Shown: positions 47,623 through 59,752 of the stretch, one piece after another
Numbering within the stretch: the stretch's first letter is position 1
How the letters are laid out: each line of letters opens with the position of its first letter
NCBI RefSeq assembly: GCF_003576645.1
Contig: NC_044924.1
Coordinates: forward strand, 6,903,097-6,967,096
DNA length: 64,000 nt
From: Ipomoea triloba
Taxonomy: Eukaryota > Streptophyta > Magnoliopsida > Solanales > Convolvulaceae
Direction of reading: 5' to 3'
Translations under genes and position numbers: made by a program
Notes under the pieces: model-generated
Database searches by the model: none
Told to the model about the DNA's origin: nothing
Seen by the model: the letters and a program-made list of their open reading frames with translations, nothing else

Positions 47623-49740
47623 TTTTGATAATGAGTGTAGCTCTAGGAACATAAGGAGATAAATCAGTCTAAATTATGCATAATTAATCATCTTAAATAA
47701 AAAAAATTAAAATTCAAACTGGTGATTTTATAATCACAAATTTGTATCTTTAACTAATTTGCTTAAAGTTACACACCCGTAAGTAAGTTTTGATATGAGG
47801 ATATGATGAAACAAAGTTTGAATGGATGAATCAGAATTGTTAGCTTTTGACAAAGATTACAATCTTTTCTGTCATATAACCGACCATGCATCCTCTTTTT
47901 CTTCAGATTGGAGATTTGTTTGACAAATCATTTGTGTTCTCACATTTATTTATGTATAATCATATGTTTTTTTTTGGAATATTTTTTTTACCATAATCAT
48001 ATTTCCGTAAATTAAGATCGAGATAAGTTATTGTCAAATTTTATTGAAAAGGATTTTTTAATCATGACTACTCCAGTCACAAAGTGGAAACTTAAAATAT
48101 TAGGTCGGTTGGTTGCTTTCTATTTTCTTTGTTTTGAGGTGTCCCTATACTATACCCCACGATTTCCCTTTATTCATGGTGTCTACTGTAATGCTGTGAT
48201 TGGACTGTTTACAATTAAAACTTTTAAGGAAAAAAAAAAACTAATATGTATATATGGTGATTACCTATCAATGCTCTTCGAGTTAATAATTTTGTTTGAT
48301 TGAGATAATTACAGGTTGTAAACTTTTTGGAGAGTTAAAATATATTTTGAGATTTACCTTTCTGTCAAAACTAATCATTATATAGTAGGAATAGATGAGA
48401 TTCTCAGAATTGGAGTATAATCATCTTTTGACCATCAAGAAGAAGTAAATCAACTTAAGTTATCTATGTTGATTGACTCAAATAAAAAAGATTATTTGAC
48501 AGTTTTCCCTAAGATCAAATTCATAATTTTGTGATTACCAAATTAACAATATATTTACCTTGATTGGGTTACCTTGAAGTGCAGTCCGAGATGATATATG
48601 AGAGTGAGGTGCAGAATACAGAAGCTACAAAGCTGCAGGGCTCTGAATGAATTGGATAAATAATGATGAAAAATGAGAGGATTAGATAGTTTTCGAATCT
48701 TTAAAAACAAATATATGTCTAAAGTTGTGTAGATTCTTTTCTAGCTGAAGAGTGCATGTGGAGGAGTATATGATAGACAAGTCAAAATGTGGATGCATCT
48801 AAATTAGTGAAAATTACAGGGCATCTGGAAATGCTGCTATTCTCTATACAGCTATATATACACCATTTTCTTTTCCCACAAAAGACGACAGTAACTTAGC
48901 GATCCATTAAATGATAGGATCAGTGTCTGATGTCCACTGCAGTAAATGTAACTCTCACACTAATTGTCAAGGACTGAATCTTGTGTACTATAAAGTTATT
49001 CTTTTTGTTCTCCAAGCAAAGCAACAAATTAAAATGCTCATCTTTGGGAGGAAGAAAGCACTAACAAGTTTTAAAGAAGAAACATTTACTAAAGATATCT
49101 CCAGCCAGCAAAAAAGCAAGAGATTAGTGATGGGGATTTTCACTTTCCACATGGAAGTTGATGACATACTTACTCACCTTTTACTTTTCCATGTCTTCCC
49201 ATTTGCCTGCCTTCTTTTTAACTACTTCGCGACAAGTTTTTCATTGAAAAAAGATTCAATTGGATATCAATCAATCTTAAGTTTTTCATTGAAAACGTAC
49301 TGATTCAATTGGATATCAGTCTTATCTATGTCGTCTCTGTACAAGTTTTTAAGTTCCACACTTGTGTAAGATCGAAATATGTTGAATTTTGGATAGTTGT
49401 TTGTTAGTCATTATAGAAACTATAATATTTCTTATAAAAAATTTAATATTAATTTAAAATAAAAAAATAAATTATTACTTATAAGAAATATTGTAATATT
49501 TATATGTGAAATTGTGATATTATTTTGGGTAAGATTATTGTTACTAATTATAAATATTGTAATACTTATAACTGAAATTGTAGTACTTACAAAGTATAAT
49601 TCTAATGTAAATATTGTAATATTTATACGTAAAATGTTTTTTTGAAAACAATTTATATGTAAAATGTTACTTACTAAAGAAATTGTAATACTTATATTAT
49701 ATGTGAAACTGTCATACTATTTAGGGTAAAATTGATTTAT
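47623..49740. other. Intergenic DNA without recognised genes
   Basis: About 2.1 kb of AT-rich DNA. A frame of 90 codons at 48031 (plus) and one of 130 codons at 48911 (plus) show no domain, no conserved neighbour and no codon bias. A short near-tandem repeat with GATTCAATTGGATATCA occurs at 49252 and 49305. Confidence 0.5.
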
Positions 49741-50440
49741 TTTTTTTTTGTTGAAAGGAAAATTTCATTAAACTTCAACCATCAAATGTTCAAGAAGGAA
49801 TAGTAGAAAACCTAATAGAGGGACCAGATTGAGAGCTTGCTGCCCTAGCCAACTTGTTCACTAATCGACGGATAAACTGAACAGATACAAATTCAAAGTG
49901 TCATTTAAGAGCACGACACTCCCCTATGACAGACCCCGCATAAGAAAAGTCTGACAAATCTTTATTGAAAAGCTTACAAACCATATAATAGTCCGAAAAA
50001 AAGTGCTACATTCTTTCAACCTTTCTCTATCATCCACGAGAGTGCTTCCTTACCCGCGGTAGCTTCCGCTAAATGAGGATCGTCCAAACACCGGTTTGGG
50101 TCATTTTTTGCTGCCAAGAATTCTCCATTTCCAGCCTGCACGATAACCCCAAAGAAAGCTTGATCCATTTTCGGGATAACAAATGCATCCACATGCACAA
50201 TCACTGCTTGTTCCATTTCTGCTTGCACATTCCCACGAAGATCTAGATGATCCAGTAGCGTAGACGAGAGAGATGGAAGGCAGCCATTCGCTTACAAGGT
50301 TCACTGCCATCACTCTCACTCCCTCTAGCTGCCACGGCTTTTGATTCCAGACCATCTCATACCTATATTTCCAAATACTCCAACAGAGAGCAACATAATC
50401 CCAGCTAGCCACCCTTCAATCCTGGCTTTTGAGCTTTACT
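49741..50440 (-). mobile_element. Decayed LINE end with RNase H remnant and poly(A) tail
   Basis: On the minus strand, a linker-type W-x-x-x-x-LCWSIWKYRYEMVWN segment (about 50340-50400) is followed, after frameshifts, by an RNase H-like domain: VHVDAFVIP, FFGVIVQAGNGEFLAAK and AEATAGKEALSW. Further on comes FIRRLVNKLARAASS with a stop after FSTIPS. The plus-strand T-run at 49740-49749 is the poly(A) tail. Several frame breaks show it is old. No clear target-site duplication could be found. Confidence 0.75.
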
Positions 50441-51890
50441 TAAAAAATTATATTACCAGTAAGATGGAATGATATTCCTTTTTTAATTAGAGAATGAAAT
50501 TTTTAATTGAATGAATAATCAAATCATATACTTGTTTTTTGAAAAATTATCAAACAAACACTAACTATGATTTTGATTTTCATTTAATATGTAAACCTAT
50601 GAACCAAACACACCCTAAAATTGAACTAAGACCAAATGTTATGACGCGGTTTGAACTAAGACCAAATGTTATGACGCGGAGGCAACCGCGTGCCCTCAGA
50701 CTAATGGTCAAACTTCAATAAATGTCTGAATTCTTTCCTTCGTGCATTGCTGGGCAACTTATGCTATGCAATGGATTTCACGGATGACGTGTACTTGGGA
50801 GGGGGGGGGGGGGGTGAAGGTTTATGGTGGACCGTAGAATAATTGATGACAGAAAGTATTCATATTCTGCGTCACAATAAAATGACAGATTACACTTGTA
50901 GAATTACACGATCTGTAAAGCAGTTCCATAGATCAATAATCTCAAACACCAACTTAGGTGGAAAAAAAAAAATGAAAAGAATCATACACACTGCAAAATC
51001 AATTGAATATGGCTAATGGTTCGTGACATCAGCAATGACAAAACATGTATCCAATACGTCTTGACCACGGAGGAATCCAGACTGTTGCCAACTTAGCAAT
51101 GTTGATGTTGATGTTGATGTAATTCAAGTCTATACAACCAGAGGAGAATCCTATATTCATGCCAATATTTATTTATAAAAAAAAAAAGCCATTAAGACAT
51201 TTACATTTAGAGAGTTAAATCAATAACTAATGAGAAAAAAATATGGGAAAGGAAAGGGAAAAGAAATGTTATCTTGATGTAAAATTCTTCAAAATGCAGA
51301 TTAGATCACCAAAGTGCCAGCTAATCAACCAATATCTTATGTTAAAAAAGCCAAAAGGTGCTAGTTTGGTCCCCCTTACATGGTGCATATGAGAATAAAC
51401 GGTCGAGAAAAATAGAGATTAATGAGATTCATTTAGTGGTGACTGGTGAGTCACTCACTGTGACTGGCTAACTGCCATGTGGTCAGATGGAACTTCAAAC
51501 CCATAACTGTCAGATGGAACTTCAAACCCATAACTGTCATTATCTATGTCCAGATCATGTGAAGTTATATAACGAACACTTTCTCCTATCCTTAAGGTGT
51601 AGTTAAATTAGTATTTAAAGGAGCTGACTCAGCTGAGACCAGAAACAGTCTAAATTAGATATGAGATTGCATATAGTTTTCCTTTCCCTACACCCTGAAA
51701 GATATGAAAGACTTTATAAGGGTAAAACTAACATATTCTGCTTTATTTTTATTCAAAATTCCCCACTTTATCAAGATAGATATTTTGGTGTTTGGAAAAC
51801 ATTGGTTTAAGCTTTCCCACCTCCAAGCCCTTTAATTTGTTTTGTAATGTCAAAGCAATTTCATAATGGTAAATGATTTAAGTAATCATT
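50441..51890. other. Intergenic DNA 3' of the BPA1-like gene
   Basis: AT-rich DNA with a G-run at 50801-50814. Two small tandem duplications lie here: a 30-bp unit TTGAACTAAGACCAAATGTT.. at 50621 and 50651, and a 27-bp unit GTCAGATGGAACTTCAAACC.. at 51482 and 51509. A short last exon of the BPA1-like gene may lie at about 51425-51465. Confidence 0.5.
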
Positions 51891-54787
51891 TCATTTGATT
51901 AGAAGGGGAAAGGGAATACAAACCTTTGCTGTCATATTTGAGAATGCCAAGTTCCATTTTTCTCTTGTTTTTGTACTAGCAGCCTGCCCAGCTTTTGCCA
52001 CCCTAGTAAAAGCACCGTTCAGCCAAGCAGCTCCAGCGGTTACATACCTGGTCAGTTCCATTAAGTAATTTTAGTGATGCAGTTTGCAAAAAGATGTGGT
52101 GGAGTGAAAATGTGTAAATAACAGAGAAAGGTATAATTGATGATAGGATCTAAAAGGAATTCACATATGACTCTAATAGTTAATAAGGAAAAAAAAAACT
52201 CTAGGAATCTAGGATGGACAGTGACATGAAAGGAACTATACCTATTCACTATTCTAGCCTAGCAAATAAAACTTTATAAGTCCATGGTTTCAGGTTTCCG
52301 TCACAACAAGAGCAGCAAGGCATACATTAAAAGAAAATAGCATCAAAGTCTAAAATCATATTCTACAGGGAATTTGATCAAAAGTGTAGAGTAGAAATAC
52401 TATCTAGAACATAGTGGAATAAAACTAAGAAAACTGGAGAAAATGTTCAAAACCTGCTTGATTTGACTGCTGATCCAGTGTCATTTATTTTACGTTCAGC
52501 AGCCATAAGTGCAGCCATTGTTTTATCAGAAACTTGAAGCCTTTGATCCACAGATTTAACTTTCTGGTTTACCGCAGAAATTCCTACTGTCAGTTTCTCA
52601 GAGAGCCCAACTTTTTGGTCAAAGGAACTGACTTTAGCAGATGCAGTGGCTGTCAACCGATGCTTCTCATCAAATGCCCTGGCTTTATTCATAGCATCTT
52701 GCCCAATAGCTGAACCTTTTGCTAGCACACTTGAGACAACATCTTGTGCTTTACTCACATATACTTTCCTCCCACTGCCTGGAGAAGTTTGTTTGTCCTG
52801 CTAGAAGAGACAAATAACTGATAAACCATGCTACCACAATCAGAAACTATAATAAGTTCATGATACCCTATGGAATCATAGAATAAGTTCAGCCTCTTAA
52901 ACTTGTGGCATGGATGTATAAACTGTGTTGAAGAATCAATACTTGCCAACGAAAGCTCAAAAGACACACATAATAAAAATGCATAAGCTGATTGTATGCC
53001 TCAATCAAAAAGATGCTATGATTAACATTCAAGCTCTTTCCTTTATAGGTCTAATAACAGGTACTCTACAGGCAAGAGAATGGGTCAAAGTTAGTTGCAC
53101 CAATTAAGAATGCATTTCTAAGTCTTTTCAAATAAAACGTCCAAGAATTGGTAATTGCCAAGTATATCTATTTGACAAATGACAATTATCTATAGGCTTG
53201 TAGATGTGGCTACCTCAGCAAATGGTGAGTAATCTTCCCCGGCGATGCTTGAAGCATTGTCAACGACTATCCTTACTTCCTGAGTGAATTGATGATGTCA
53301 TGAGTTTCAGTGACAGACATTAAGTAGTAGTAGCAAATACAAAATCCAGTGTTTTGAGTTACCTGAATTTCAGGCTGTGGTACATAATTTTCAGCCAGAC
53401 TTATGTTCACTATCTGGTCCACTATTGTTGCTCCCTACAAATGCACAATTCATGGAACTTTAATCTTGACAAGTGAACATATCAAAATATCTTCCAAATC
53501 AAATTGCTAGTATAAATTGCAAAGAACTCTTAGATTGCTTATTCCACAGTCCATCAAATTTGAAATCAATTTATGCTTCCATACTAATGTAACCCAAACT
53601 TTATCTTGCTTTCTTTCCTGATTGATCAATGTAAAATTTATCTTCATATTTAGGCCCCAGGGGAGCAGGTTAGGTAGTGTGCGTTACGACAACAGACACT
53701 AACTTCGGCAAATGGCCAAGAACTATTTCGCTTGGATGAATTGAAAAGAAAAGAGAGATTGGACTCTAAAAAGAGAGCACGCTGAAAGAAACAAAGAGCA
53801 ATAAAAAGTAAACCATCTAAGCTTTACATGGCTCATGGCCTCATGCAGTGAAAGAAAATATGAATGCAGAACTCAAGAGAGGAGTTTAAATGAAAAAACC
53901 CATTTAATCCCAACGTAACAAAAATGTAATTGTAGACAAAATACTAAAATACAAGGAATTTCCAGGATCTGTAATTCTGTATATGTACAACATAGAATAC
54001 CATTGATAACATTTTCTCACAAGGCCACAACCCACAAGGGAATTTTTTCATTTCATTTTTTTGCAGCTTTGAAGTGCTAAGAAGGTTATTTGAAAAACAC
54101 TCCAACCTGCAACACTTTTAACAGATAAGCTAAAATATGCCCTGCCGAGACTGCTTTGAAAAGCTCCAGTCCGAGAAACATCTTATCTATGAATTAGAGA
54201 AGAATTAATAGATTTGTGCAGCTGAGGAAAACTGATACTCTAGTTGTATTTTCCAATGATATCTATAGCTTCATTCACTTTTGTGCATAAAAATGACCAA
54301 TAGTTGCCAAGATGCGTAATATTACGATAATTTCATCTAAAATTAGTAGAAACAGCTAGTAAGCAGCATACAAAATGGAGGTAAATCAAATTACCGACAA
54401 CAAAAGAGCAATTTCAAGAGCTTTCGTATCCTTAAAGGTAACATATGCCGTCCTGTATTGCTCTTGCTCCCTGCAAACAATAACCTCGACTATAATTCAC
54501 GTTCAAATCTAGTTTCAAGGCTCAAAAGTAAGGCCGAAATACCGACCGTCGAATCTCAATGTGTTCAATTTCACCGGAAAAGGAGAAGAACTCTCGAACT
54601 TCCCTGTCGGTAGCTAGATCTGATAAATTCCCTACCCGTACTGTTCTTCTGTTCTCCTGAAAAGACAGCAAAACAAACAAACAAACAAACAAAATTAATA
54701 GAGAAATTTGGAGTTGATATTTCATGAATTATGAATCCATTGAAGAACAAAAGGAATCCAGTTACGAGACTGAAACCTCACCTGCAT
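51891..54787 (-). CDS. RRM protein, binding-partner-of-ACD11 (BPA1)-like
   Basis: Proteins of this type carry one N-terminal RNA-recognition motif and a long helical C-terminal part; Arabidopsis BPA1 binds the lipid-transfer protein ACD11, linked to cell-death and immunity control. Seven exons are clear: 54782-54787 (ATGCAG only), 54547-54656, 54395-54470, 53363-53434, 53214-53279, 52454-52797 and 51924-52047, 266 codons in frame. RNP2-like VRVGNL and RNP1-like TAYVTF mark the RRM (about 6-75). The segment VYVSKAQDVVSSVLAKG begins the conserved C-terminal region, with VGLSEKLTVGIS and VTAGAAWLNGAF. After NMTAK the 3' end is unclear. Reading on gives a stop at 51891 (276 aa, used here). A short extra exon near 51425-51465 is the alternative; relatives end a few residues after this point. 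Confidence 0.85.
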
Positions 54788-55083
54788 TGTCAATGGAACT
54801 TTCTCTCTCTTTCTAATTTCTATCTCTCACAGGTGTTATCAGCGAAGAAAGTGAAATGTTGAGAGCAGGAGAATGTATTTGACAGGACTCTGAGTAACGA
54901 ACTCCTCTTTATAAAAGACCACCCTTTTTAGGTGAAATTGCAAATACTGCCCCTTTGCTAATCATTGAAGTTAAGTTTCCAACTTTGCCCATGTGATGAT
55001 GTTTGCGTTGCCCGCTTTCACCTTAAATCCAGCCAACTTTCTACGTACAAAATACAAATGGTTAGGGAAGGAAATTAGATTAT
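54788..55083. other. BPA1-like leader and promoter
   Basis: Upstream of the two-codon first exon. A pyrimidine/purine-biased tract lies at 54795-54830. CTTTATAAAAGA at about 54908 reads TCTTTTATAAAG on the minus strand, a candidate TATA box about 120 bp before the ATG. Confidence 0.4.
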
Positions 55084-55371
55084 GGCCAGTTTCACCATTT
55101 AATAATATAATTAGCTTATCAATTAATTTTAGTTTATTTGATTACTATTAGCTGTTTGACTTTGTTAAATAATTAATATAGATGATTGATTAATTAGTTT
55201 TGTATAATAGCTTATTGTTTTAAAACGCTAAAATTCAAAAAGCCGTTCAAAGTAACTTTTTCAATTAATTTTGTGAGAAAGTTATTTTACATCTAATCAG
55301 CTATCAGCTATTAGCTAACAGTCAATTTACCAAACATCTTTTTACAACCAACTAATACTATCATGTTATGT
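55084..55371. mobile_element. hAT-like MITE family, copy C
   Basis: Same ordered blocks as the copy at 18891: GGCCAGTTTCACCATTTAATAATATAATTAGCTTATCA, TGTTAAATAATTAATATAGATG, AATAGCTTATTGTTTTAAAACG and AAAATTCAAAAAGCCGTTC. The right part is shorter than in copies A and D, so this copy is probably truncated. Confidence 0.65.
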
Positions 55372-56397
55372 ACTGAATGCTTTTTTATTAGTAAAAAACT
55401 CATAACTTATTGTAACAAAACCGATGCCCCGTGGCATTGGTTTGGTGGGGATGGAAAGTCTCTAATAACATGTCGTGTTGATAATATGTTTAAACGAGTT
55501 TCATATCATATTGTGTCGACACAACCCGAAACCTGTTAATAAAACGTGTATATCGTGTCAATCCGTTTAGTTTGTTTACAAATCATGTTTGTGTTCGTGT
55601 TAGGAATTTCAACATGTTAACCTTAACGTATTGTGTTCATGTTTAGTCTTATCGTGTTCTTGTCATTATCGTGTCGATTCATTAAGGAACTCGTTTACAC
55701 GAATTGCCAGATCTAAACTTTCTAGCGGAGGGTAAATGTAGGATTCTTACCATGAACATCGGGGATTTGAGTTTGTGCAACGTACAATCAACACTTGGGT
55801 TGAGATTAGGATACCAATTTGATTGGCTCAATAACTAAAAATACCAATCATCTCAAGCTCCAAATTAGACGTATGAAAGATCCAATCCGAGCTTATTAGC
55901 AAGTCAAGAAGTCAATGAGCAACTTGTTTAGTCATGTCACATCTAACGTAACTAGCACCACTTGCAATACTTGTCATAGTATAAGTAAGTTTTTAACCCA
56001 ACATAAATAGTGATTTACACAAAGAAAAGTAGTACAGAACATGTAATGTAAAGCAATAAGCCAAAGAGAATTGGAGTTGTAGGTGGGGTCCATTGTGTGT
56101 TGTCCTAATATGCAAATCCAAGGATTGTAGATTGTTTGGCCATAAAGATAATATTGTGTTTAGTTCATAAATAGTAATTGAAGTAATCAATTAGATCCAT
56201 AATGCGATGTTTAGAATGTGGATTAGAGTTATATCTCCAGGTCTATAGACTCTAATTGGAGATTTGGAGGCGTGATTCGTGAATATGCATATTGCATAAT
56301 GCATGATGATAAATGGACTCTAGACAATTTGACGAATTTGTCCTTTAGAAAAAGTTATTCTTCGTATGTGTTTTTAGTGCACATACTGATACACAAA
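55372..56397. other. Intergenic DNA with CGTGT-rich repeat relic
   Basis: The stretch 55470-55710 is rich in CGTGTC/CGTGTT words (TCGTGTCAATCCG, TTCGTGTTAGG, TATCGTGTCGATTC), a pattern seen in dispersed plant repeats, but no class can be assigned. No gene is recognised. Confidence 0.4.
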
Positions 56398-56704
56398 TGT
56401 CTTATTTGATAAAATAGTTAGCTTATAGTCAATTTTGACTTGTTTGACTTGGTTAAACAACGAATATAAGTGTTTTAGTTAATTAACTTTTTGTAACAGT
56501 TTATTGTTTCAAAAGGCTAAAATTCAAAAAGATGCTCAGAGCAACTTTTTCTATTAGTTTTTTTTTTTTGTTTAGAAAGTTATTTTGCATATAATCAGCT
56601 ATCAGCTAATAGCTAATTTATCAAACATTTTTCTACAATCATTCAATATTATCAACTAATCAAACCCACTAACCCAATCAGCTAGCAATTATTTATCAAA
56701 CACC
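56398..56704. mobile_element. hAT-like MITE family, copy D
   Basis: Full-length-looking copy. It begins CTTATTTGATAAAATAGTTAGCTTATAG, then has the central blocks TTGGTTAAACAACGAATATAAG and AAAATTCAAAAAGATGCTCAGAGCAAC, and ends AATCAGCTAGCAATTATTTATCAAACACCC. It differs from the other copies by roughly 15-25 percent by eye, so the burst is not recent. Confidence 0.7.
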
Positions 56705-57693
56705 CATCAAAAATGCTATTTGTGCATAAAATTTTGTTATAAAATTAAAAAGTACTTTAATTTCATACAAAGTAACTTCTTTTTGTTGGTTTATTAATCA
56801 CTCAGAAATTACTAATTTCACAATATATTAATTAAATAAAATTGCATAAATGAATAAAATTTATTTTTAACCTCACGACTATTGTGGTATTACTGCAATT
56901 AGTTATTGTTTTTAAATTTGACCAAACTAGCTTAATCGAATAACTTTGTTGACATGACCAGATTATTTATTACAACTTTCATCCAAATATTGTTACCTCA
57001 ACCAACAATTTGGTATTATATTTTTTGCAATAAAATATATATTGATTATATGTTATGTTATTGAACATTTTAAATTTTTATTATCGAATTTTTATAGGTT
57101 TTAACTATTGAATCTTATAAATTTAATGCACAAATTTTGAAATTCGATTAGACTTTGTTCTTCAAAGTGAACTATTGGCACTATTATATAATATAATATA
57201 TACTCCGTATTTTTTAAAAGAGCATATATGACAGACAATGTGTCAAAGATGAAAATAGCTGTTATTTTTAAATCATAAGAAATAATGGGTAATAACGGTC
57301 ATTAGGCATGCAGGCCAAAGTTTCGTGTCCAAATTGAAGTGATTAATTACTTTAGTTTTTTATTTTATTTATTTTTGGGTTAAAATAATGGGTGATGCGT
57401 GAGAATGGGCTTTGGACGCCGACGATGAGCTGAAATGTGGGCCCATCTTTTGTCTTCTTTCATTCTCTATCTCTCTTCCCCAGCATGAGTTGGCCAGCTT
57501 TTCTGACAACTCCGTCCCAGCCCCAAAGTATTACACACATTAATTAAATAATGCAATCAAATCGTGTTTTTTAGTCAAAAAGTGTTTACTTTTTAGATTA
57601 TCAAGTACTACAATTTTTTTTTTAAATAATTACTATTATTCAATGTTTTTCAGTTTTCAAAATATCAATTCTCCCGTTTGCGTCAATTTAGAA

Positions 57694-57724
<31 letters not shown>

Positions 57725-58633
57725 TCAATTTCTCAATTGTCAAATATGTAGACTACCTTAGTTGACCTAAGTAGTCATGCATTCTCGTCTTTTAGCAGAG
57801 GTCGAGAGTTTGAACAATCTCTCGCATAAAAAAAATCAATTGGTCAGTATTTTGCCCCTTAATTAAGCTGGCTCGATGCAAAGGAGGATTAGTCTGAGTA
57901 TGTTATAGGCTTAAAAATGTCTTTTACAGTTCGAATTTATTCATGATACCTTATCGTTTAACCAAAACAAAAATATACTTCGTAGTATATTTAACCTCTT
58001 CATGGTGTTTTTGATTCATGAAGTTAGACACAATAAAAGAGAATGAAAGTCATACAAATGATTTGGTTGACAACTTTTTATAACACTTGATTTGATTATC
58101 CCTATAATTACAAAATTCATTACCCAATTAAAATCATGTATTATTCCATTAATTCAGTCTTATCACTCCTTATTTTATTGTTTCATCATTTTGTTGCCTC
58201 CTCACTCATCTCTCCTTATTATTGTATTGCTTTCTCACCTCATCGCCACCCTTAATATCAATTGTTTTGATTTTTGATTTTTGAATTTTTAAAACTTTTA
58301 TTCTAGTTATAAGGTCATACATAACCAAACATCAATATTGGTAATCATTCCAATTCCGTCATACTACCAATCATGCAAAATACTTTCACCAAAATTCATT
58401 CCAATTACGAAGTATATGATTCTCATGTTCGAAACAAACACATCTTCAATTATATAATGTCAAAAAATAAATGTGTAACATTATGAATAATTGAGAGGTT
58501 AATTTTGTTAAAATTGATAATTAAAGAACTAAATATTGAAAATGAAAACAATTCAAGATATAAAGTGTGCGGCCGGCCAATCAATCGCTCTCACAAAAAT
58601 ATTTTGTGATTATCAAGACAAGAGAGTAACTAA
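56705..58633. other. AT-rich intergenic DNA
   Basis: No gene recognised. An (AAAAC)n microsatellite lies at 57693-57723. A short segment at 57745-57835 contains GAGGTCGAGAGTTTGAACAATCTC, a weak B-box-like match that could be a SINE relic. Confidence 0.45.
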
Positions 58634-58940
58634 GGGTGCGTTTGGTTCGCACATGGGAATCGGAATCGGAATGGGTATCAAATACTTGGTAAACTTAATG
58701 GGTTTTGGTGAAAGTATTTAGCATGTTTGGTAGTTGGGTGGAATGGAAATGATTATTAATAGTTGGGGAAAAAATGAGGAAGAGAAATGAAATCCTTATT
58801 TAATAAGGGTATGAGTTTTCTCATTAATTGGAGTATTCCAAACCCATAGTAACAATCTCAAAACTTATCAACCAAACACTAACAATCACTTTGATACCCA
58901 TACCTTAGCTTATACCTAAACCCACCAACCAAACTCACCC
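58634..58940. mobile_element. PIF/Harbinger-type (Tourist-like) MITE with TAA target-site duplication
   Basis: 307 bp. It starts GGGTGCGTTTGGTTCGC and ends in the complement of GGGTGAGTTTGGTTGGTG. Flanking TAA occurs at 58631-58633 and 58941-58943, the 3-bp TWA duplication of this superfamily. Inner repeats of GGGTATCAAA and its complement TTTGATACCC extend the inverted arms. No coding capacity. Confidence 0.85.
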
Positions 58941-59752
58941 TAATTTATTTGAGATTGTTCATATTTAAGTGTTGGGATGGTATTCTCTTGATCCATTGAG
59001 GCAATTGATTGACTTTGGAGGCCAGTTCCCACTCCCCACGCAAGACACGAGGTCCCATGTCTCGTCAAATATGATAGTAGAGTTCAAAATTCCTTACCCA
59101 AACACTCCCATCTCTTGAGACAATAACACATTGATTTGTACCAACTTGATCAATTAATTGTTGTTGATGAAATTGCATTATATGATTTAGGGCCAGTTTG
59201 CAATAACATCCTTATTCCACTCATCAACTAATTAAATGATGTGTTCAATTTTAATTAAAATATCAAGTGAATAACATGATTACAAATATAATATTTTATA
59301 CCTTTTATATTCAACACAAGATTCATTTAATTTCAACTAAACAATAACATGATTACTATTTTTTTTATATACATTCTATACGCAACAAAACTATCCATCC
59401 AAAATATATATCAAGATACGTCAAAAGTAATTTTTTTTTATTATTTAAAATTGAATGTGGCTATTAAATATTGTAACGATGGTAAAAGAATTTGTAGGTG
59501 GGGAATATGGCATTGCCCAGGCAGAAAACATAAGTACATAACATACGGAACTCAAATTAAAGAAGGAATATAATAGCAAAACCAGGAAGGCAAGACAATG
59601 GGATGATTCTCTGCTGTAATATTCTTTGAGGAAACTGAGAAGAAACCTAAACCCAAAACACAAATTCCCCGTATAAAAAGTAGCCGAGGAAACACATTTT
59701 GTCTGCATTATCATCTGCTTCAATCATCAAAGAAATCCGACTTGGAAGATAC
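58941..59752. other. 5' flank of the Hsp20-domain gene
   Basis: AT-rich spacer and presumed promoter. TATAAAAAG at about 59672-59680 (CGTATAAAAAGTAG) is a plausible TATA box, about 80 bp upstream of the start codon. Confidence 0.4.

Noticed and set aside
48031..49303. Plus-strand frames of 90 and 130 codons
   Set aside because: No domain, no codon bias and no exon-like neighbours; AT-rich chance frames.
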